In this document: piece by piece, positions 32,773 through 42,191 of the stretch | How the letters are laid out: every line of letters begins with the position of its first letter | How positions within the stretch are numbered: the stretch's first letter is position 1 | NCBI GenBank assembly: GCA_045540335.1 | Contig: JAZQHC010000052.1 | Location: 1-60,674, forward strand | Reading direction: 5' to 3' | DNA from: RGIG7213 sp045540335 | GTDB lineage: Bacteria > Bacillota > Clostridia > Oscillospirales > CAG-272 | Length of the DNA stretch: 60,674 nucleotides | Notes under the pieces: model-generated | Seen by the model: only the letters and a program-made list of their open reading frames with translations | What the model was told of the DNA's origin: nothing | Database searches by the model: none | Position numbers and translations under genes: made by a program

Positions 32773-32782
32773 TGTTAATCCG

Positions 32783-32838
32783 ACGGCAACGCGTTGAGCT
32801 ATCATAAAATGATAACGTAACCGTTGCCGTTTTTTTAT
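32783..32838 (+). terminator. Intrinsic terminator after the PH-domain gene
   Basis: ACGGCAACG pairs with CGTTGCCGT across a long loop that itself contains a small ATCAT/ATGAT stem; TTTTTTTATTC follows. It overlaps the 3' end of the converging DUF454 gene. Confidence 0.75.
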
Positions 32839-33275
32839 TCTTTTTTTGTTTTGAAGTCTTTTTTCGTGCTGCGTTTTTTGAGATAGTCGGCAGTGCTTGT
32901 TTTGATCGTTCTGATTCCGAAAATAAAATATATCATGTGAATAAGCCAAATTAAAAATAAAACGGCGCAGCCGATATAAATGTTTTTGACAGCCATTACT
33001 ACAAATCCGCATGTCATCAATATGCTTATGACAACGATAATTCGTATTTTGCTGACCAATGTCATGCCGCCGTTTTCAATATACGTTTTAAAATTGTTTT
33101 TATACAATCTTGTTGCAAGCAAGAGAGAGTGCAGCTTGTGCGAACTTTTTTGAAAACAAAACGCGCCGATAATTAAAAACGGAACGGTTGGAACCACAGG
33201 AAGAAATGTGCCTAATACACAGAAAAATATGCACAAGCACCCGAGTAATACATATAATACTTTTTTGAATTTCAT
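32835..33275 (-). CDS. DUF454 (YbaN-like) inner-membrane protein
   Basis: A 146-residue protein of the DUF454 family: helix 1 with the family signature LGTFLPVVPTVPFLIIGAFC, then FQKSSHKLHSLLLATRLYKN, and two more helices near residues 78-115, with a basic C-terminus ending KKDFKTKKE. Members are small membrane proteins found in many bacteria, with no established activity. It stands alone on the minus strand and converges on the PH-domain gene. Confidence 0.88.
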   Translation of the reverse strand: MKFKKVLYVLLGCLCIFFCVLGTFLPVVPTVPFLIIGAFCFQKSSHKLHSLLLATRLYKNNFKTYIENGGMTLVSKIRIIVVISILMTCGFVVMAVKNIYIGCAVLFLIWLIHMIYFIFGIRTIKTSTADYLKKRSTKKDFKTKKE

Positions 33276-33388
33276 AACTGTTACCTAAATGTTTTTGTTG
33301 GATACTTTTTAGTATTATATGATGTGTTTAAAATATCGTTGATTAAAATAAAAAAGCCACCGTATAGGCGGCTTAGATTTGATTCATT

Positions 33389-33856
33389 TTAAAATTCTTC
33401 GTGGAAGTACATTCTGCCGGTACAATCACCTTCCTCTATTTTACAAAGAAATTTCCAACCGTATTTTTCGTATAAAGAGGTGTGGTCTGTAAAAAGATAT
33501 AGCGTATCAAAACCGCGTTTTTTCATATCCTTGCACACGTGATCTAAAAGAAATCGTGCTATTCCTTTGCCGCGCTTATCTTCTTCGGTATAAACTGCGC
33601 ATACATTTGGTGTAAGGTCTTTTCTTGGGTGAAAATCATTTTCTATCACACCCATGCCGGCAATTATTCTTTCACCTTCGATGGCGATATACCATTTAGG
33701 GATGTTTTGCTCGCTTTTGAAAGAATCTGATATGCTTTTTTCATATTCTTCTACAGGTATGCCCCATTTTTCACTAAACCACACGGCCGCCCGATTTACG
33801 AAGCGGCAATCCTTGAAAAGGCATATTATTTCATATTTATCGTTTAATATATTCAT
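33389..33856 (-). CDS. GNAT-family N-acetyltransferase
   Basis: About 155 residues of a GNAT fold: substrate strand ERIIAGMGVIEND, acetyl-CoA loop EEDKRGKGIARFLLDHVCKD (R/Q-x-x-G-x-G/A motif as KRGKGIA), and the terminal LYLFTDHTSLYEKYGWKFL typical of the superfamily. I start at the ATG at 33856 (MNILNDKYEI); a TTG eight codons earlier is the alternative. It lies 38 bases after the HD-hydrolase gene, so they are likely cotranscribed. Substrate unknown. Confidence 0.85.
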   Translation of the reverse strand: MNILNDKYEIICLFKDCRFVNRAAVWFSEKWGIPVEEYEKSISDSFKSEQNIPKWYIAIEGERIIAGMGVIENDFHPRKDLTPNVCAVYTEEDKRGKGIARFLLDHVCKDMKKRGFDTLYLFTDHTSLYEKYGWKFLCKIEEGDCTGRMYFHEEF

Positions 33857-33894
33857 CTGTCCCGTTAATGATAATATCAAATATTACTGCAATT

Positions 33895-34467
33895 TCAGCT
33901 TTCTTTTTTGGATTTTTGGATTTTTTTCTCGGAATCCTGCTTTGCCAAAGCCCTTAAAGTGCGTATCCATTCAGACCATTGGCAGTTTTCTTCACCATAC
34001 ACAAGGTTTTCGTTATACTCAAAGGGTATCCAAGTAGATATGTCTGCCTCGTTATGTGATAATACCGCCTCGGTATTATCAAGTGCCTTGAACAATTTTG
34101 CTTCGGGGGTTTGTTTTTCATTCATTTCTTTAAACAGATCGCTTAATTCCCGTGCCATGTCAATAGGAAGCATGGATAACAGCGATCGAACGGCGGCATC
34201 TTCTTTTTCTTCGTCTTTATCATCCTTTAAAAAAGAGGGAATATCGCCGGTTATAGCCTCGCCAAAATCGTGTATTAAACACATTTTTATAACCTTATTT
34301 ATGTCAAGCTGCGGATATTCGTCTGCACAAAGCAATGCCATTACTGCAAGCCTCCAAGAGTGTTCTGCAACGCTTTCGTGCCTGCCGCTTGATGTCCACG
34401 AATGCCTCGTGTTACACTTTAATTTTTCTATTTTGCTCAAAAAATCAATATATGTACGTTGATCCAT
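33895..34467 (-). CDS. HD-domain hydrolase (YfbR/HDDC2-like 5'-nucleotidase)
   Basis: A 190-residue HD-superfamily protein with all metal ligands: RHESVAEHSWRLA (first His), CLIHDFGEAITGD (HD pair) and KALDNTEAVL (last Asp). The arrangement matches the YfbR/HDDC2 group, which dephosphorylates deoxynucleoside monophosphates. The C-terminal 20 residues are lysine-rich and may be disordered. GGAG ribosome site, ATG at 34467. First of a two-gene unit with the GNAT enzyme. Confidence 0.87.
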   Translation of the reverse strand: MDQRTYIDFLSKIEKLKCNTRHSWTSSGRHESVAEHSWRLAVMALLCADEYPQLDINKVIKMCLIHDFGEAITGDIPSFLKDDKDEEKEDAAVRSLLSMLPIDMARELSDLFKEMNEKQTPEAKLFKALDNTEAVLSHNEADISTWIPFEYNENLVYGEENCQWSEWIRTLRALAKQDSEKKIQKSKKES

Positions 34468-34687
34468 GATTAACTCCTTTTAAAGTTTGAAATATATCTT
34501 TGTCAAATAGCATTTTATTTAAATAACGATATAATTTATATCACAACGATATACGAAATTCAACCTTTATTTTAAAATCTTTGAAATATATATCAGCTCA
34601 AGCGCGTTTTTACGTGCACCATAAATAAAATAGATCACATTGTTGATAATAAAATATATATGCAAATGCATGGAAAGGGGCATTTAT

Positions 34688-36514
34688 ATGTGCGGAATAG
34701 TTGGATACACAGGCAATAAAGAAGCTTCGGCTTTTTTGCTTGACGGTCTTTCAAGATTGGAATACAGAGGATATGATTCTGCAGGAATTGCAGTAAAAGA
34801 TGCAGATGATAATATCTGTATTTCAAAAACACAGGGAAAGCTTTCAGCTTTGATAGAGAAAACGAAAAACGGTTCTTTGTTAAAGGGAAGTATAGGAATA
34901 GGACATACGCGCTGGGCTACACACGGTGCGCCAAACGAAGAAAACGCGCACCCCCATACAAGTATGGATAATAGGGTTGTTGCCGTTCATAATGGCATTA
35001 TCGAGAATTACAGACAGATAAAAACAGAGTTGATTTCTCAGGGCTACACCTTTTATTCCGAAACGGATACAGAGGTATTGGTTAAATTGATCGGCAGAGA
35101 ATACGAAAAAGAAAAAGACCCGATTAAAGCCCTTTCTCGCGCATTGTGCGGTGTACGAGGATCTTATGCGTTGGCAGTTATGTTCAGTGATATTGCGGAT
35201 ATAATATATACCGCCAGAAAAGACAGTCCAATGATAATTGGGGTTGGTAATGAGGAGTCTTTTATAGCATCGGACGTTCCTGCTATTTTACATCATACCA
35301 GAAGCGTATATTACGTAGGAAACAGAGAGCTTGCCGCAGTTTCGAAAGGTGGTGTAACCTTTTACGATGAAGGCGGACGGGAAATACAGAAAAAGGTTAC
35401 TAATATTCAATGGGATGCGGCATCGGCTGAAAAAGACGGCTTTGACAGCTTTATGTTAAAAGAAATACACGAAGAACCGCGTGCTTTTCGCAATACCGTA
35501 GAAAGCTATATTACGAATGATATGCCAAATTTTGACGAATTGCAGCTATCCGATGAAGAACTTGAAAATATTAAATCGGTGCTTGTAGTGGCATGCGGCT
35601 CTGCATATCACGTAGGTGTAGTATCACAGTATGTAATAGAAGAACTCGCCGGCATACCCGTGAGGTTTGAATACGCATCTGAATTCAGATACAGAACAGT
35701 GCCGATACCAAAAGATACGCTGTGTATTATAATCAGCCAATCAGGTGAAACGGCAGATAGCTTGTTTGCAATGCGTGATGCAAAAGCAAAGGGCGTAAGC
35801 GTTTTGGGTGTTGTTAATGTAACCGGTTCTTCGATCGCGCGCGAAGCGGATAGGGTGATATATACCCACGCAGGCCCTGAAATAGCCGTTGCTACAACAA
35901 AAGCCTACGGTGCACAGCTTGGGGCGATGTATTTGATAGCTTTACGTATTGCATACGCTAAAGGTAAAATAAGTGAAGAAATATGCAAAACATATACATC
36001 AGAACTTCGCGAGATACCAAATAAAATGGAAAAAATTCTATTTGAAAAGGAAAAAATCAGATCCGTAGCAGAAGGTATTTTTGATAAACAAAACGCTTTT
36101 TTGATAGGCAGAGGGCTTGATTTTGCAATTTGTTTAGAGGGCAGCCTTAAAATAAAAGAGGTAAGCTATATTCATTCTGAAGCATACGCAGCAGGCGAAT
36201 TGAAGCACGGTACAATTAGCCTTGTAGAAGCGGGAACGCCTGTTTTCGGCGTTGTAACGCAAAACAGATTGGCAGAAAAAACATTAAGCAACATGGCAGA
36301 GGTAAACAGCCGCGGGGCAGATCTGATAGCCGTGGTTACAGAGGGAACGGCCGTGCATGCAAATAAAATTATAACTATACCCAAAACTTTGCCTTGTTTT
36401 GCTGCAAGCCTTGCGGTAGTGCCATTCCAACTTTTGGGGTATTATCTCGGTACGGCTAAAGGATTTGATGTTGATAAACCAAGAAATCTCGCAAAAAGCG
36501 TTACGGTGGAATAA
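34688..36514 (+). CDS. glmS: Glutamine-fructose-6-phosphate aminotransferase (isomerizing)
   Basis: A 608-residue enzyme making glucosamine-6-phosphate, the first step to UDP-GlcNAc for peptidoglycan. It starts MCGIVGYTG with nucleophile Cys2, so I take the ATG at 34688 (AAAGGGG upstream) instead of the upstream ATG 16 codons earlier. The glutaminase domain shows GIGHTRWATHG and HNGIIENY; two SIS domains follow (VACGSAYHVG, ISQSGETADS, and FLIGRGLDFA), ending DKPRNLAKSVTVE as the family does. No glmS ribozyme core was recognised in the 220-base leader. A good terminator follows. Confidence 0.97.
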   Translation: MCGIVGYTGNKEASAFLLDGLSRLEYRGYDSAGIAVKDADDNICISKTQGKLSALIEKTKNGSLLKGSIGIGHTRWATHGAPNEENAHPHTSMDNRVVAVHNGIIENYRQIKTELISQGYTFYSETDTEVLVKLIGREYEKEKDPIKALSRALCGVRGSYALAVMFSDIADIIYTARKDSPMIIGVGNEESFIASDVPAILHHTRSVYYVGNRELAAVSKGGVTFYDEGGREIQKKVTNIQWDAASAEKDGFDSFMLKEIHEEPRAFRNTVESYITNDMPNFDELQLSDEELENIKSVLVVACGSAYHVGVVSQYVIEELAGIPVRFEYASEFRYRTVPIPKDTLCIIISQSGETADSLFAMRDAKAKGVSVLGVVNVTGSSIAREADRVIYTHAGPEIAVATTKAYGAQLGAMYLIALRIAYAKGKISEEICKTYTSELREIPNKMEKILFEKEKIRSVAEGIFDKQNAFLIGRGLDFAICLEGSLKIKEVSYIHSEAYAAGELKHGTISLVEAGTPVFGVVTQNRLAEKTLSNMAEVNSRGADLIAVVTEGTAVHANKIITIPKTLPCFAASLAVVPFQLLGYYLGTAKGFDVDKPRNLAKSVTVE

Positions 36515-36537
36515 ACTAAAATTTGTCATTTAAAACT

Positions 36538-36599
36538 AAAAAACACTTGTTTTTTTGTACAGCCCATTATTCGTGCTTTACAATTAACAAGTGTTTTTA
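36538..36599 (+). terminator. Intrinsic terminator after glmS
   Basis: AAAACACTTGTT pairs with AACAAGTGTTTT across about 34 bases, followed by TATT; T-rich on both strands, so it could also serve the converging HAD gene. Confidence 0.75.
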
Positions 36600-36607
36600 T
36601 TTGGTAT

Positions 36608-37351
36608 TCAACGAAGTTTTTCTATTATCTGTATCAATTCGTCCCAATCGGTTATATTAAGATGCGGGAAGGAAAAATCTGTTTTATCGGGACCTGCCCA
36701 AAGATTTTCTTTCGACTTTTCGTAATATTTTATCGGAAACATTCCTGCGCTATGTGCCCCCTCTATATCACAAATTGCATGATCGCCGCAAAACCAAATA
36801 TCCTCCGGTGAAAGATTTGCTTTTTTAATTGCAAGATCAAACAGTATTCTGTGAGGCTTGCGGAATACATATTCGCTTGATGCTATGATAAATTCAAATT
36901 TGTTATGCGGCAACAAGCGGTTTATTCGTTCTTCAAGTAATTTGCCGGAAAAACCTATGTTGCTGATAACGCCGCTTCTTATGCCGCAATTGTTCATATA
37001 TGAAATGAACTTGTCAATTTTAGGCATTATTGCACCGTAAGAAGTTGCATCCCAAAATATTTTTTCGATATAGTCATTGGGTACATCAAATTCAAGACCA
37101 AGATATTCGTACATCAACTGCATAAATTGATGCTGATGTATTTCTATGTTTATGTTGCGCGAATCTGAAAGAATTTTTTCGTAAAATTCCATTGCAAAAT
37201 TATCTGCATCTTCAGGCGTTACGTTATCGGGATTTGATATAACGTGTTTAAAAACCGCAGTTTGTCCGTTTAACGTGTTCCAGCCTTCTTCGCATATAAG
37301 TGTATTTCCGTAGTCGAAAAGAATCATTTTTGGTGTTTTCAAACCGTTCAT
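36608..37351 (-). CDS. HAD-superfamily hydrolase
   Basis: A 247-residue HAD phosphatase: motif I ILFDYGNTL (nucleophile Asp near residue 13), motif II VISNIGF, motif III Lys in FRKPHRILFDLA, motif IV WFCGDHAICDIEGAHSAGMF. The helical cap between motifs I and II places it in subfamily I. It begins one base after the rqcH stop, so it is translated from the same message. Substrate unknown; a small phosphorylated metabolite is likely. Confidence 0.88.
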   Translation of the reverse strand: MNGLKTPKMILFDYGNTLICEEGWNTLNGQTAVFKHVISNPDNVTPEDADNFAMEFYEKILSDSRNINIEIHQHQFMQLMYEYLGLEFDVPNDYIEKIFWDATSYGAIMPKIDKFISYMNNCGIRSGVISNIGFSGKLLEERINRLLPHNKFEFIIASSEYVFRKPHRILFDLAIKKANLSPEDIWFCGDHAICDIEGAHSAGMFPIKYYEKSKENLWAGPDKTDFSFPHLNITDWDELIQIIEKLR

Positions 37352-37352
37352 T

Positions 37353-39056
37353 TCACTTAACGTGGCACTTGGGTGTTACAACGGCAGAGTAATTGCTTTT
37401 ATACGTTACGAATCCGGGTTTGGACCCTGAAGGCTTTTTAATGTTTTTTACCTGCGTGTAATCTACTTCCACGTTCTCTCCTTCTTTTTTGGATGAATAA
37501 TATGCCGCCGCTTCAGCAGCCTGTGTGAAATCTTCGGCATCGGGCTCTTCACCGTTACAAAACATTATTACGTGGCTGCCGGGTGCACCTTTTACGTGGA
37601 AAAACCAATCGTAAGGGGCGGCTGTTTTCATTGTAAGATTGTCGTTTTGAATGTTGTTTTTGCCTATTAAAACTTCGTAGCCGTTTGCAGTTATAAACCT
37701 TAACGGCGAAGATTTGATATTCTTCTGCTGTGCGGAATTTTTCATCTTTGAAGCATATCCTGAAAGATAAAGCTCGTGCCTTATTTGCGATATGTCATTT
37801 TCGCCGTCTGCTTTTGTTAAAGAATCGAAAACGGTATAAATATACTCAAGCTCTTTGTTGGCTATTTCTATTTGCTTTGCAAGCTCTACCGTAGCGGTTT
37901 TTAATTTCGCATATCTCTTATAATACTTTTGCGCGTTCGCTGAAGGGGATAAACGCGTATCCAATGCGACGGTAACCATTGGGCAATTTTCATCGTAATA
38001 ATTGATGATATCGACAGAATCCATCCCTTTTTGTATTGCGTACATATTAGATGTTACAAGATCGCCGTACAGTTTAAACTTATCCATTTCTTTGCAATTT
38101 ATCAATTCTTGCTGTTGGGCAGATATTTTTTTCTTCAACCTTGTTTCTGCATTTGTAAGTAATTTAAAAACGTCACCGGCAAGCTGCTTTATTCGGTCGT
38201 TTCTTTCTTTTCCTTCGTAAAATGCGTCTATCAATTCTCCAAAAGAGGAAAATTGTACGGAAGTGTATTTGTTACCGTAATGATATATTGGCATTACGGT
38301 AAAATCGCATAACTTGCCCTTTTCGTCTTGCAGCATTATCGGTGTCAAATTACCGTCTTTTGCGTTTTCGATATAACCGCTGAAATAAAACCATGTTTTT
38401 TCGGCATCAGAACCCGAAAGATTGAATATCTCTCGGCTTATCAGCGGTGAAATACCTTGATAGGTTTTCATAAGATATTCGCTATCGACTTCGTTTTTAG
38501 AAAAAAATGCTTTTAAAAAACCTTCTCTTGATTCTTCAAGCGGATTTTTTTTGTCTTGCGCCGGTGGTAAAGTGTACGTCATTCCGGGAAGAAGCTGGCG
38601 TTTTGAGCTTGTAGAAAAATCAACCGTTTTAATAACGTTTATGACCCTGTCATTTTGGTCTGTCAAGGTTATGTTGCTGTGCTTTCCCATTATTTCGGTA
38701 TATAACTTCTTTTCTGTTGGAAAACCAAGATCATCAGTTGTTGAAAACGTTATACAAACAGTTCTGTCAAAATCAATCTGCTTGACATTTATAATTTTTG
38801 CGCCCGTTAAATGCTTGCGCATGTGCATGCAAAAACCGCTTGGGTCTTTTGGGTTTTCCTTAACTATTTTGCTGAAATTTATATGCGGTGTGTGTGCAGA
38901 GGCACAAATCGAAAGGCGCATATTCTGTGATTGAGAATGCAGTAAAAGCACCAATTCGTCTTTCGTTGGTTGGTAAACCTTTTCTATTTTTGCGCCGATC
39001 GCTACACCTGCGATCTCAGAAACGACCGCGGCGGTCATTCCACCGTCAAAGGGCAT
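37353..39056 (-). CDS. rqcH: Rqc2-type ribosome rescue factor RqcH (NFACT family)
   Basis: A 567-residue NFACT protein. RqcH binds stalled 50S-nascent chain complexes and adds alanine tails that mark the chain for degradation. The NFACT-N domain contains the Asp97-Arg98 pair (QIDFDRTVCIT) needed for tailing in studied relatives. A helix-hairpin-helix and long coiled coil follow (about residues 290-420), and the NFACT-R domain near the end has DWFFHVKGAPGSHVIM. It overlaps the Nif3-like gene by 11 bases and is followed after one base by the HAD gene. It complements the ssrA-smpB rescue pathway found later in this window. Confidence 0.93.
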   Translation of the reverse strand: MPFDGGMTAAVVSEIAGVAIGAKIEKVYQPTKDELVLLLHSQSQNMRLSICASAHTPHINFSKIVKENPKDPSGFCMHMRKHLTGAKIINVKQIDFDRTVCITFSTTDDLGFPTEKKLYTEIMGKHSNITLTDQNDRVINVIKTVDFSTSSKRQLLPGMTYTLPPAQDKKNPLEESREGFLKAFFSKNEVDSEYLMKTYQGISPLISREIFNLSGSDAEKTWFYFSGYIENAKDGNLTPIMLQDEKGKLCDFTVMPIYHYGNKYTSVQFSSFGELIDAFYEGKERNDRIKQLAGDVFKLLTNAETRLKKKISAQQQELINCKEMDKFKLYGDLVTSNMYAIQKGMDSVDIINYYDENCPMVTVALDTRLSPSANAQKYYKRYAKLKTATVELAKQIEIANKELEYIYTVFDSLTKADGENDISQIRHELYLSGYASKMKNSAQQKNIKSSPLRFITANGYEVLIGKNNIQNDNLTMKTAAPYDWFFHVKGAPGSHVIMFCNGEEPDAEDFTQAAEAAAYYSSKKEGENVEVDYTQVKNIKKPSGSKPGFVTYKSNYSAVVTPKCHVK

Positions 39057-39813
39057 ATTTTATCTCACTTTCGTTGGGGTATGTCAGTAATTCGATGCCT
39101 GTGTTTTTAAGAATCTCTGTAAGACATTCGCACGCTATTTTTTCAGAATAATAATGGCCTGCGGCAATGCAGGAAACGCCGCTGTCGTGTCCGTCAAGCA
39201 AGGCGTGGTGGCTTATATCGCCGGAAAGAAACAGATCAACGCCCAATTTGGGTGCAAAGTAGGCACCGTCGCTATATCCGCCGCAAACGATAAGTACCTT
39301 TTTTACGGTATCCTTCGCTTTTACGTAAACAGGGCAGGGGGAAGACGTAAGGCTTTTAAAACGTCCAAGCGCTTCTTCAAACGGTATGTCGGCTTCAAAA
39401 TCTCCTATATATCCTATCTGTTCGCCGTCGTGTTCGAAATTCGTTATGTTTTTTAGACCCATACGTCTTGCGGTAAACATGTTTATACCGTATTCGGAAG
39501 CATCAAGTCTGGTGTGAAACGCCATTAAGGCAATGTCATTTCTGTATGCCCACAAAGCCCTTCTTGAAATAATCTCTTCACCGTTAAGATTAGGTAACGG
39601 AGAAAATATTGAAGGGTGGTGGGTGATTATAGTATCAAATCCGTTCGTTTTTGCATATTCAAGCACGTTTACGGTAACATCTACCGCGAGAAGAGCTTTT
39701 TTTGTTTGGTGACTTTCGTACGGTAAAACCGCAAGCCCGTCTTTATCCCATGAGCAAGAAAGCGTTTTAGGCAAATAATTTTCAAGGTAACTGTAAAGTT
39801 CTGTTGTAAGCAT
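39046..39813 (-). CDS. Nif3-like dinuclear metal-centre protein
   Basis: A 255-residue member of the NIF3/YqfO family, hexameric proteins with a two-metal site, sometimes annotated GTP cyclohydrolase I type 2. Metal-binding motifs are TIITHHPSIFSPL, LMAFHTRLDASEYGIN and the C-terminal GHYYSEKIACE; CGGYSDGAYFAPKLGVDLFL and SGDISHHALLD also match. The inserted domain found in some relatives is missing, as in shorter members. In many Firmicutes it sits downstream of sigA and trmK, but here it heads an operon with rqcH. AAAGGAT ribosome site. Confidence 0.92.
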   Translation of the reverse strand: MLTTELYSYLENYLPKTLSCSWDKDGLAVLPYESHQTKKALLAVDVTVNVLEYAKTNGFDTIITHHPSIFSPLPNLNGEEIISRRALWAYRNDIALMAFHTRLDASEYGINMFTARRMGLKNITNFEHDGEQIGYIGDFEADIPFEEALGRFKSLTSSPCPVYVKAKDTVKKVLIVCGGYSDGAYFAPKLGVDLFLSGDISHHALLDGHDSGVSCIAAGHYYSEKIACECLTEILKNTGIELLTYPNESEIKYAL

Positions 39814-39935
39814 ATAAAAAATGATCCTTTCTTTCCAAAAATCAACGTATCGTGATATATCATATCACCGAAACAGGCGTTTTGTCAAGTTTATTTCTTT
39901 TATTATTATATTATAATTTGTTCACAAAAAGCTAC

Positions 39936-39964
39936 TTACATATTTTTCAGTAAAGTGATATAAT
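39936..39964 (+). promoter_or_regulatory. Promoter of the ruvC operon
   Basis: TTACAT, 17-base spacer, TATAAT, about 43 bases before ruvC. No LexA-type (GAACNNNNGTTC) box was seen in the 190-base divergent spacer. Confidence 0.65.
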
Positions 39965-40007
39965 ACCATGATAAATTTATAGATTATTATGTGCAGAAGG
40001 GGATAGT

Positions 40008-40523
40008 ATGAGAATTTTAGGTATAGACCCGGGCCTTGCCATTGTTGGCTACGGCGTGGTTGATTATTCCAATATGGGTTTTCGTACTATAGCCTATGGT
40101 GCAATTCAGACAAAGCCCGGCGTTGATGTCGAGGTGCGGCTTACCTCTATATACGACACGCTTGATGAAATAATTAAAAAATATTCGCCTACGGATATGG
40201 CTGTTGAAGAACTGTTTTTTAATACAAACCAAAAAACCGCTATCGCCGTCGCTGAAGCGCGGGGGGTAATACTTCTTGCCGGTATGAAAAATAACCTTAT
40301 GATACACGAATATACGCCGCTTCAAGTTAAACAAGCGGTTGTAGGATACGGCAGAGCTGATAAACATCAAGTAACAACGATGGTTATGTCGATTTTGAAT
40401 TTGAAAAATCCCCCAAAGCTTGACGATACGGCAGATGCACTTGCCATTGCGGTATGCCATGGGCACACGGGATCTTCCGTGATAAAGGGCTTTTATAACG
40501 AGAAAAAGAAAAAATTACTGTAA
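40008..40523 (+). CDS. ruvC: Holliday junction resolvase RuvC
   Basis: A 171-residue RuvC. Catalytic acids are seen at Asp7 (LGIDPGLAIVGYG), in AVEELFFNTNQKTAIAVAEA and in KLDDTADALAIAVCHGHT. It cuts four-way junctions at the RuvAB complex during recombination repair. Start with AAGGGGATAGT upstream. First gene of ruvC-ruvA-ruvB, 14 bases before ruvA. Confidence 0.97.
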   Translation: MRILGIDPGLAIVGYGVVDYSNMGFRTIAYGAIQTKPGVDVEVRLTSIYDTLDEIIKKYSPTDMAVEELFFNTNQKTAIAVAEARGVILLAGMKNNLMIHEYTPLQVKQAVVGYGRADKHQVTTMVMSILNLKNPPKLDDTADALAIAVCHGHTGSSVIKGFYNEKKKKLL

Positions 40524-40537
40524 AGGATCTTTTTGCT

Positions 40538-41116
40538 ATGTTTTATTATATATGCGGTTCGCTTGTGCATACGGATGCTACGTGTGCCGTTGTTGATGTC
40601 GGCGGCGTTGGATATAAGCTTCTTATAAGCGCTACTACGCTTTCACAGATTGCTTCGCTTAAAGATGTTAAGTTATATACTTACATGGCAGTCAGAGAAG
40701 ATGCGGTAGATCTGTTCGGTTTTTATTCGCTGGAAGAATTGTCTTTGTTTAAGCTTCTTATAACGGTTTCCGGGGTAGGGCCAAAGGCGGCAATGGGAAT
40801 ATTATCGGCATTTACACCTGAAAAATTTGCCATTGCAGTAGGCGGTGAGGATGTAAAGGCGCTTTCAAAAGCAAACGGTGTCGGCGCAAAAACTGCCGCA
40901 AGAATAATTCTTGAATTAAAAGATAAAGTCGCAAAAGAGATATCTTCCGTTAAAGCTTCAGACGTTCAGGTGGACGGTTCATTGTCTGATGCGCAAAATG
41001 CGCTTATGGTTTTGGGATACACAAAAGCGGAAGCCGCAAGTGCATTAAATGGTATAAATCCCGCACTTCCTTTGGAGGATATTATTAAGGCGGCATTGAA
41101 AAAACTGATGAAATAA
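40538..41116 (+). CDS. ruvA: Holliday junction DNA helicase subunit RuvA
   Basis: A 192-residue RuvA: OB domain (DVGGVGYKLLISATTL), tandem helix-hairpin-helix motifs (LLITVSGVGPKAAMGIL and LSKANGVGAKTAARIILELK), and a C-terminal RuvB-binding three-helix domain (DAQNALMVLGYTKAEAASAL). It forms tetramers that hold the junction while RuvB pumps DNA. AAAGGAT ribosome site. Confidence 0.97.
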   Translation: MFYYICGSLVHTDATCAVVDVGGVGYKLLISATTLSQIASLKDVKLYTYMAVREDAVDLFGFYSLEELSLFKLLITVSGVGPKAAMGILSAFTPEKFAIAVGGEDVKALSKANGVGAKTAARIILELKDKVAKEISSVKASDVQVDGSLSDAQNALMVLGYTKAEAASALNGINPALPLEDIIKAALKKLMK

Positions 41117-41134
41117 TCGAAAGGAGATTTTAAA

Positions 41135-42181
41135 ATGGCGGATTATGAAGAATTTTTTACCGAAGATTTCGACCAAAGAATACTTGATGTTGAATATTCA
41201 AATGAAGATTCTGATGTTGAAATATCGCTTCGCCCGCAAACTCTTGACGATTACGTGGGGCAGGAAAAAGTAAAAGAAAATTTAAGGGTGTACATTAACG
41301 CCGCAAAATTCAGGGCAGATGCGTTGGATCACACATTGCTTTACGGCCCGCCCGGGCTTGGAAAAACTACATTGTCGCAGATTATCGCCAATGAAATGAA
41401 TACAGCAATAAGAATAACCTCCGGCCCTGCAATAGAAAAAGCGGGCGATCTGGCGGCACTTCTTACTAACCTTAATGAAGGCGACGTTTTGTTTATTGAC
41501 GAAATACACCGCCTGCCAAGAACAGTTGAAGAAATACTGTATCCCGCTATGGAAGATTTTTCGCTTGATATAATCATCGGCAAAGGCCCTGCTGCACGCA
41601 GTATAAGAATGCCGTTGAAGCGTTTTACTTTGATTGGCGCAACGACACGCGCAGGTCAGCTTACAACACCGTTGCGCGATCGCTTTGGTGTTTTAATGCG
41701 GTTGGAGCTTTATACACCGGAAGAGCTTACGCAGATAGTAAAGCGCAGTGCTGATATTCTCGGTATCCAAACTGCAGACGGCGGCGCAGAAGAAATTGCA
41801 AAGCGTTCTCGCGGAACGCCGAGAATCGCGAACAGATTGTTAAAGCGCGTACGCGATTACGCACAAGTCGTTGGAAATGGCGAAATAACTAAAGAAATAG
41901 CTGATTATGCTTTGAAAAAGCTTGAAATAGATGAACTTGGATTAGACGGCACAGATAGAAAATTGTTAACTGCAATAATCAAGTTTTATGATGGCGGCCC
42001 TGTGGGGTTGGAAACGTTGGCCGCTACCGTCGGTGAAGAGGCTATAACGATTGAAGATGTTTACGAACCGTATTTAATGCAAATAGGATTTTTGAATCGT
42101 ACACCGCGCGGCAGATGTGTTACACGGGCAGCGTACGAGCATCTTAATATCGCTTTTCCAGAAAAGAACAATGCTGTTTAA
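41135..42181 (+). CDS. ruvB: Holliday junction DNA helicase subunit RuvB
   Basis: A 348-residue AAA+ motor. Walker A GPPGLGKTT, Walker B VLFIDEIHRLPR, sensor 1 GATTRAGQL, arginine finger region RDRFGVLMRLELY and a C-terminal winged helix ending GRCVTRAAYEHL. AAAGGAGA ribosome site, 18 bases after ruvA. It drives branch migration with RuvA. Confidence 0.98.
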   Translation: MADYEEFFTEDFDQRILDVEYSNEDSDVEISLRPQTLDDYVGQEKVKENLRVYINAAKFRADALDHTLLYGPPGLGKTTLSQIIANEMNTAIRITSGPAIEKAGDLAALLTNLNEGDVLFIDEIHRLPRTVEEILYPAMEDFSLDIIIGKGPAARSIRMPLKRFTLIGATTRAGQLTTPLRDRFGVLMRLELYTPEELTQIVKRSADILGIQTADGGAEEIAKRSRGTPRIANRLLKRVRDYAQVVGNGEITKEIADYALKKLEIDELGLDGTDRKLLTAIIKFYDGGPVGLETLAATVGEEAITIEDVYEPYLMQIGFLNRTPRGRCVTRAAYEHLNIAFPEKNNAV

Positions 42182-42191
42182 GAGGTAATGT

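Noticed and set aside
34468..34687. Possible glmS ribozyme in the leader of glmS
   Set aside because: The 220-base leader is AT-rich and lacks the conserved AGCGCC cleavage core and pseudoknot segments; the only similar bases (AAGCGCG) have no supporting pairing.
39814..40007. LexA-type SOS box upstream of ruvC
   Set aside because: No GAACNNNNGTTC-like sequence was found between the Nif3-like gene and ruvC.
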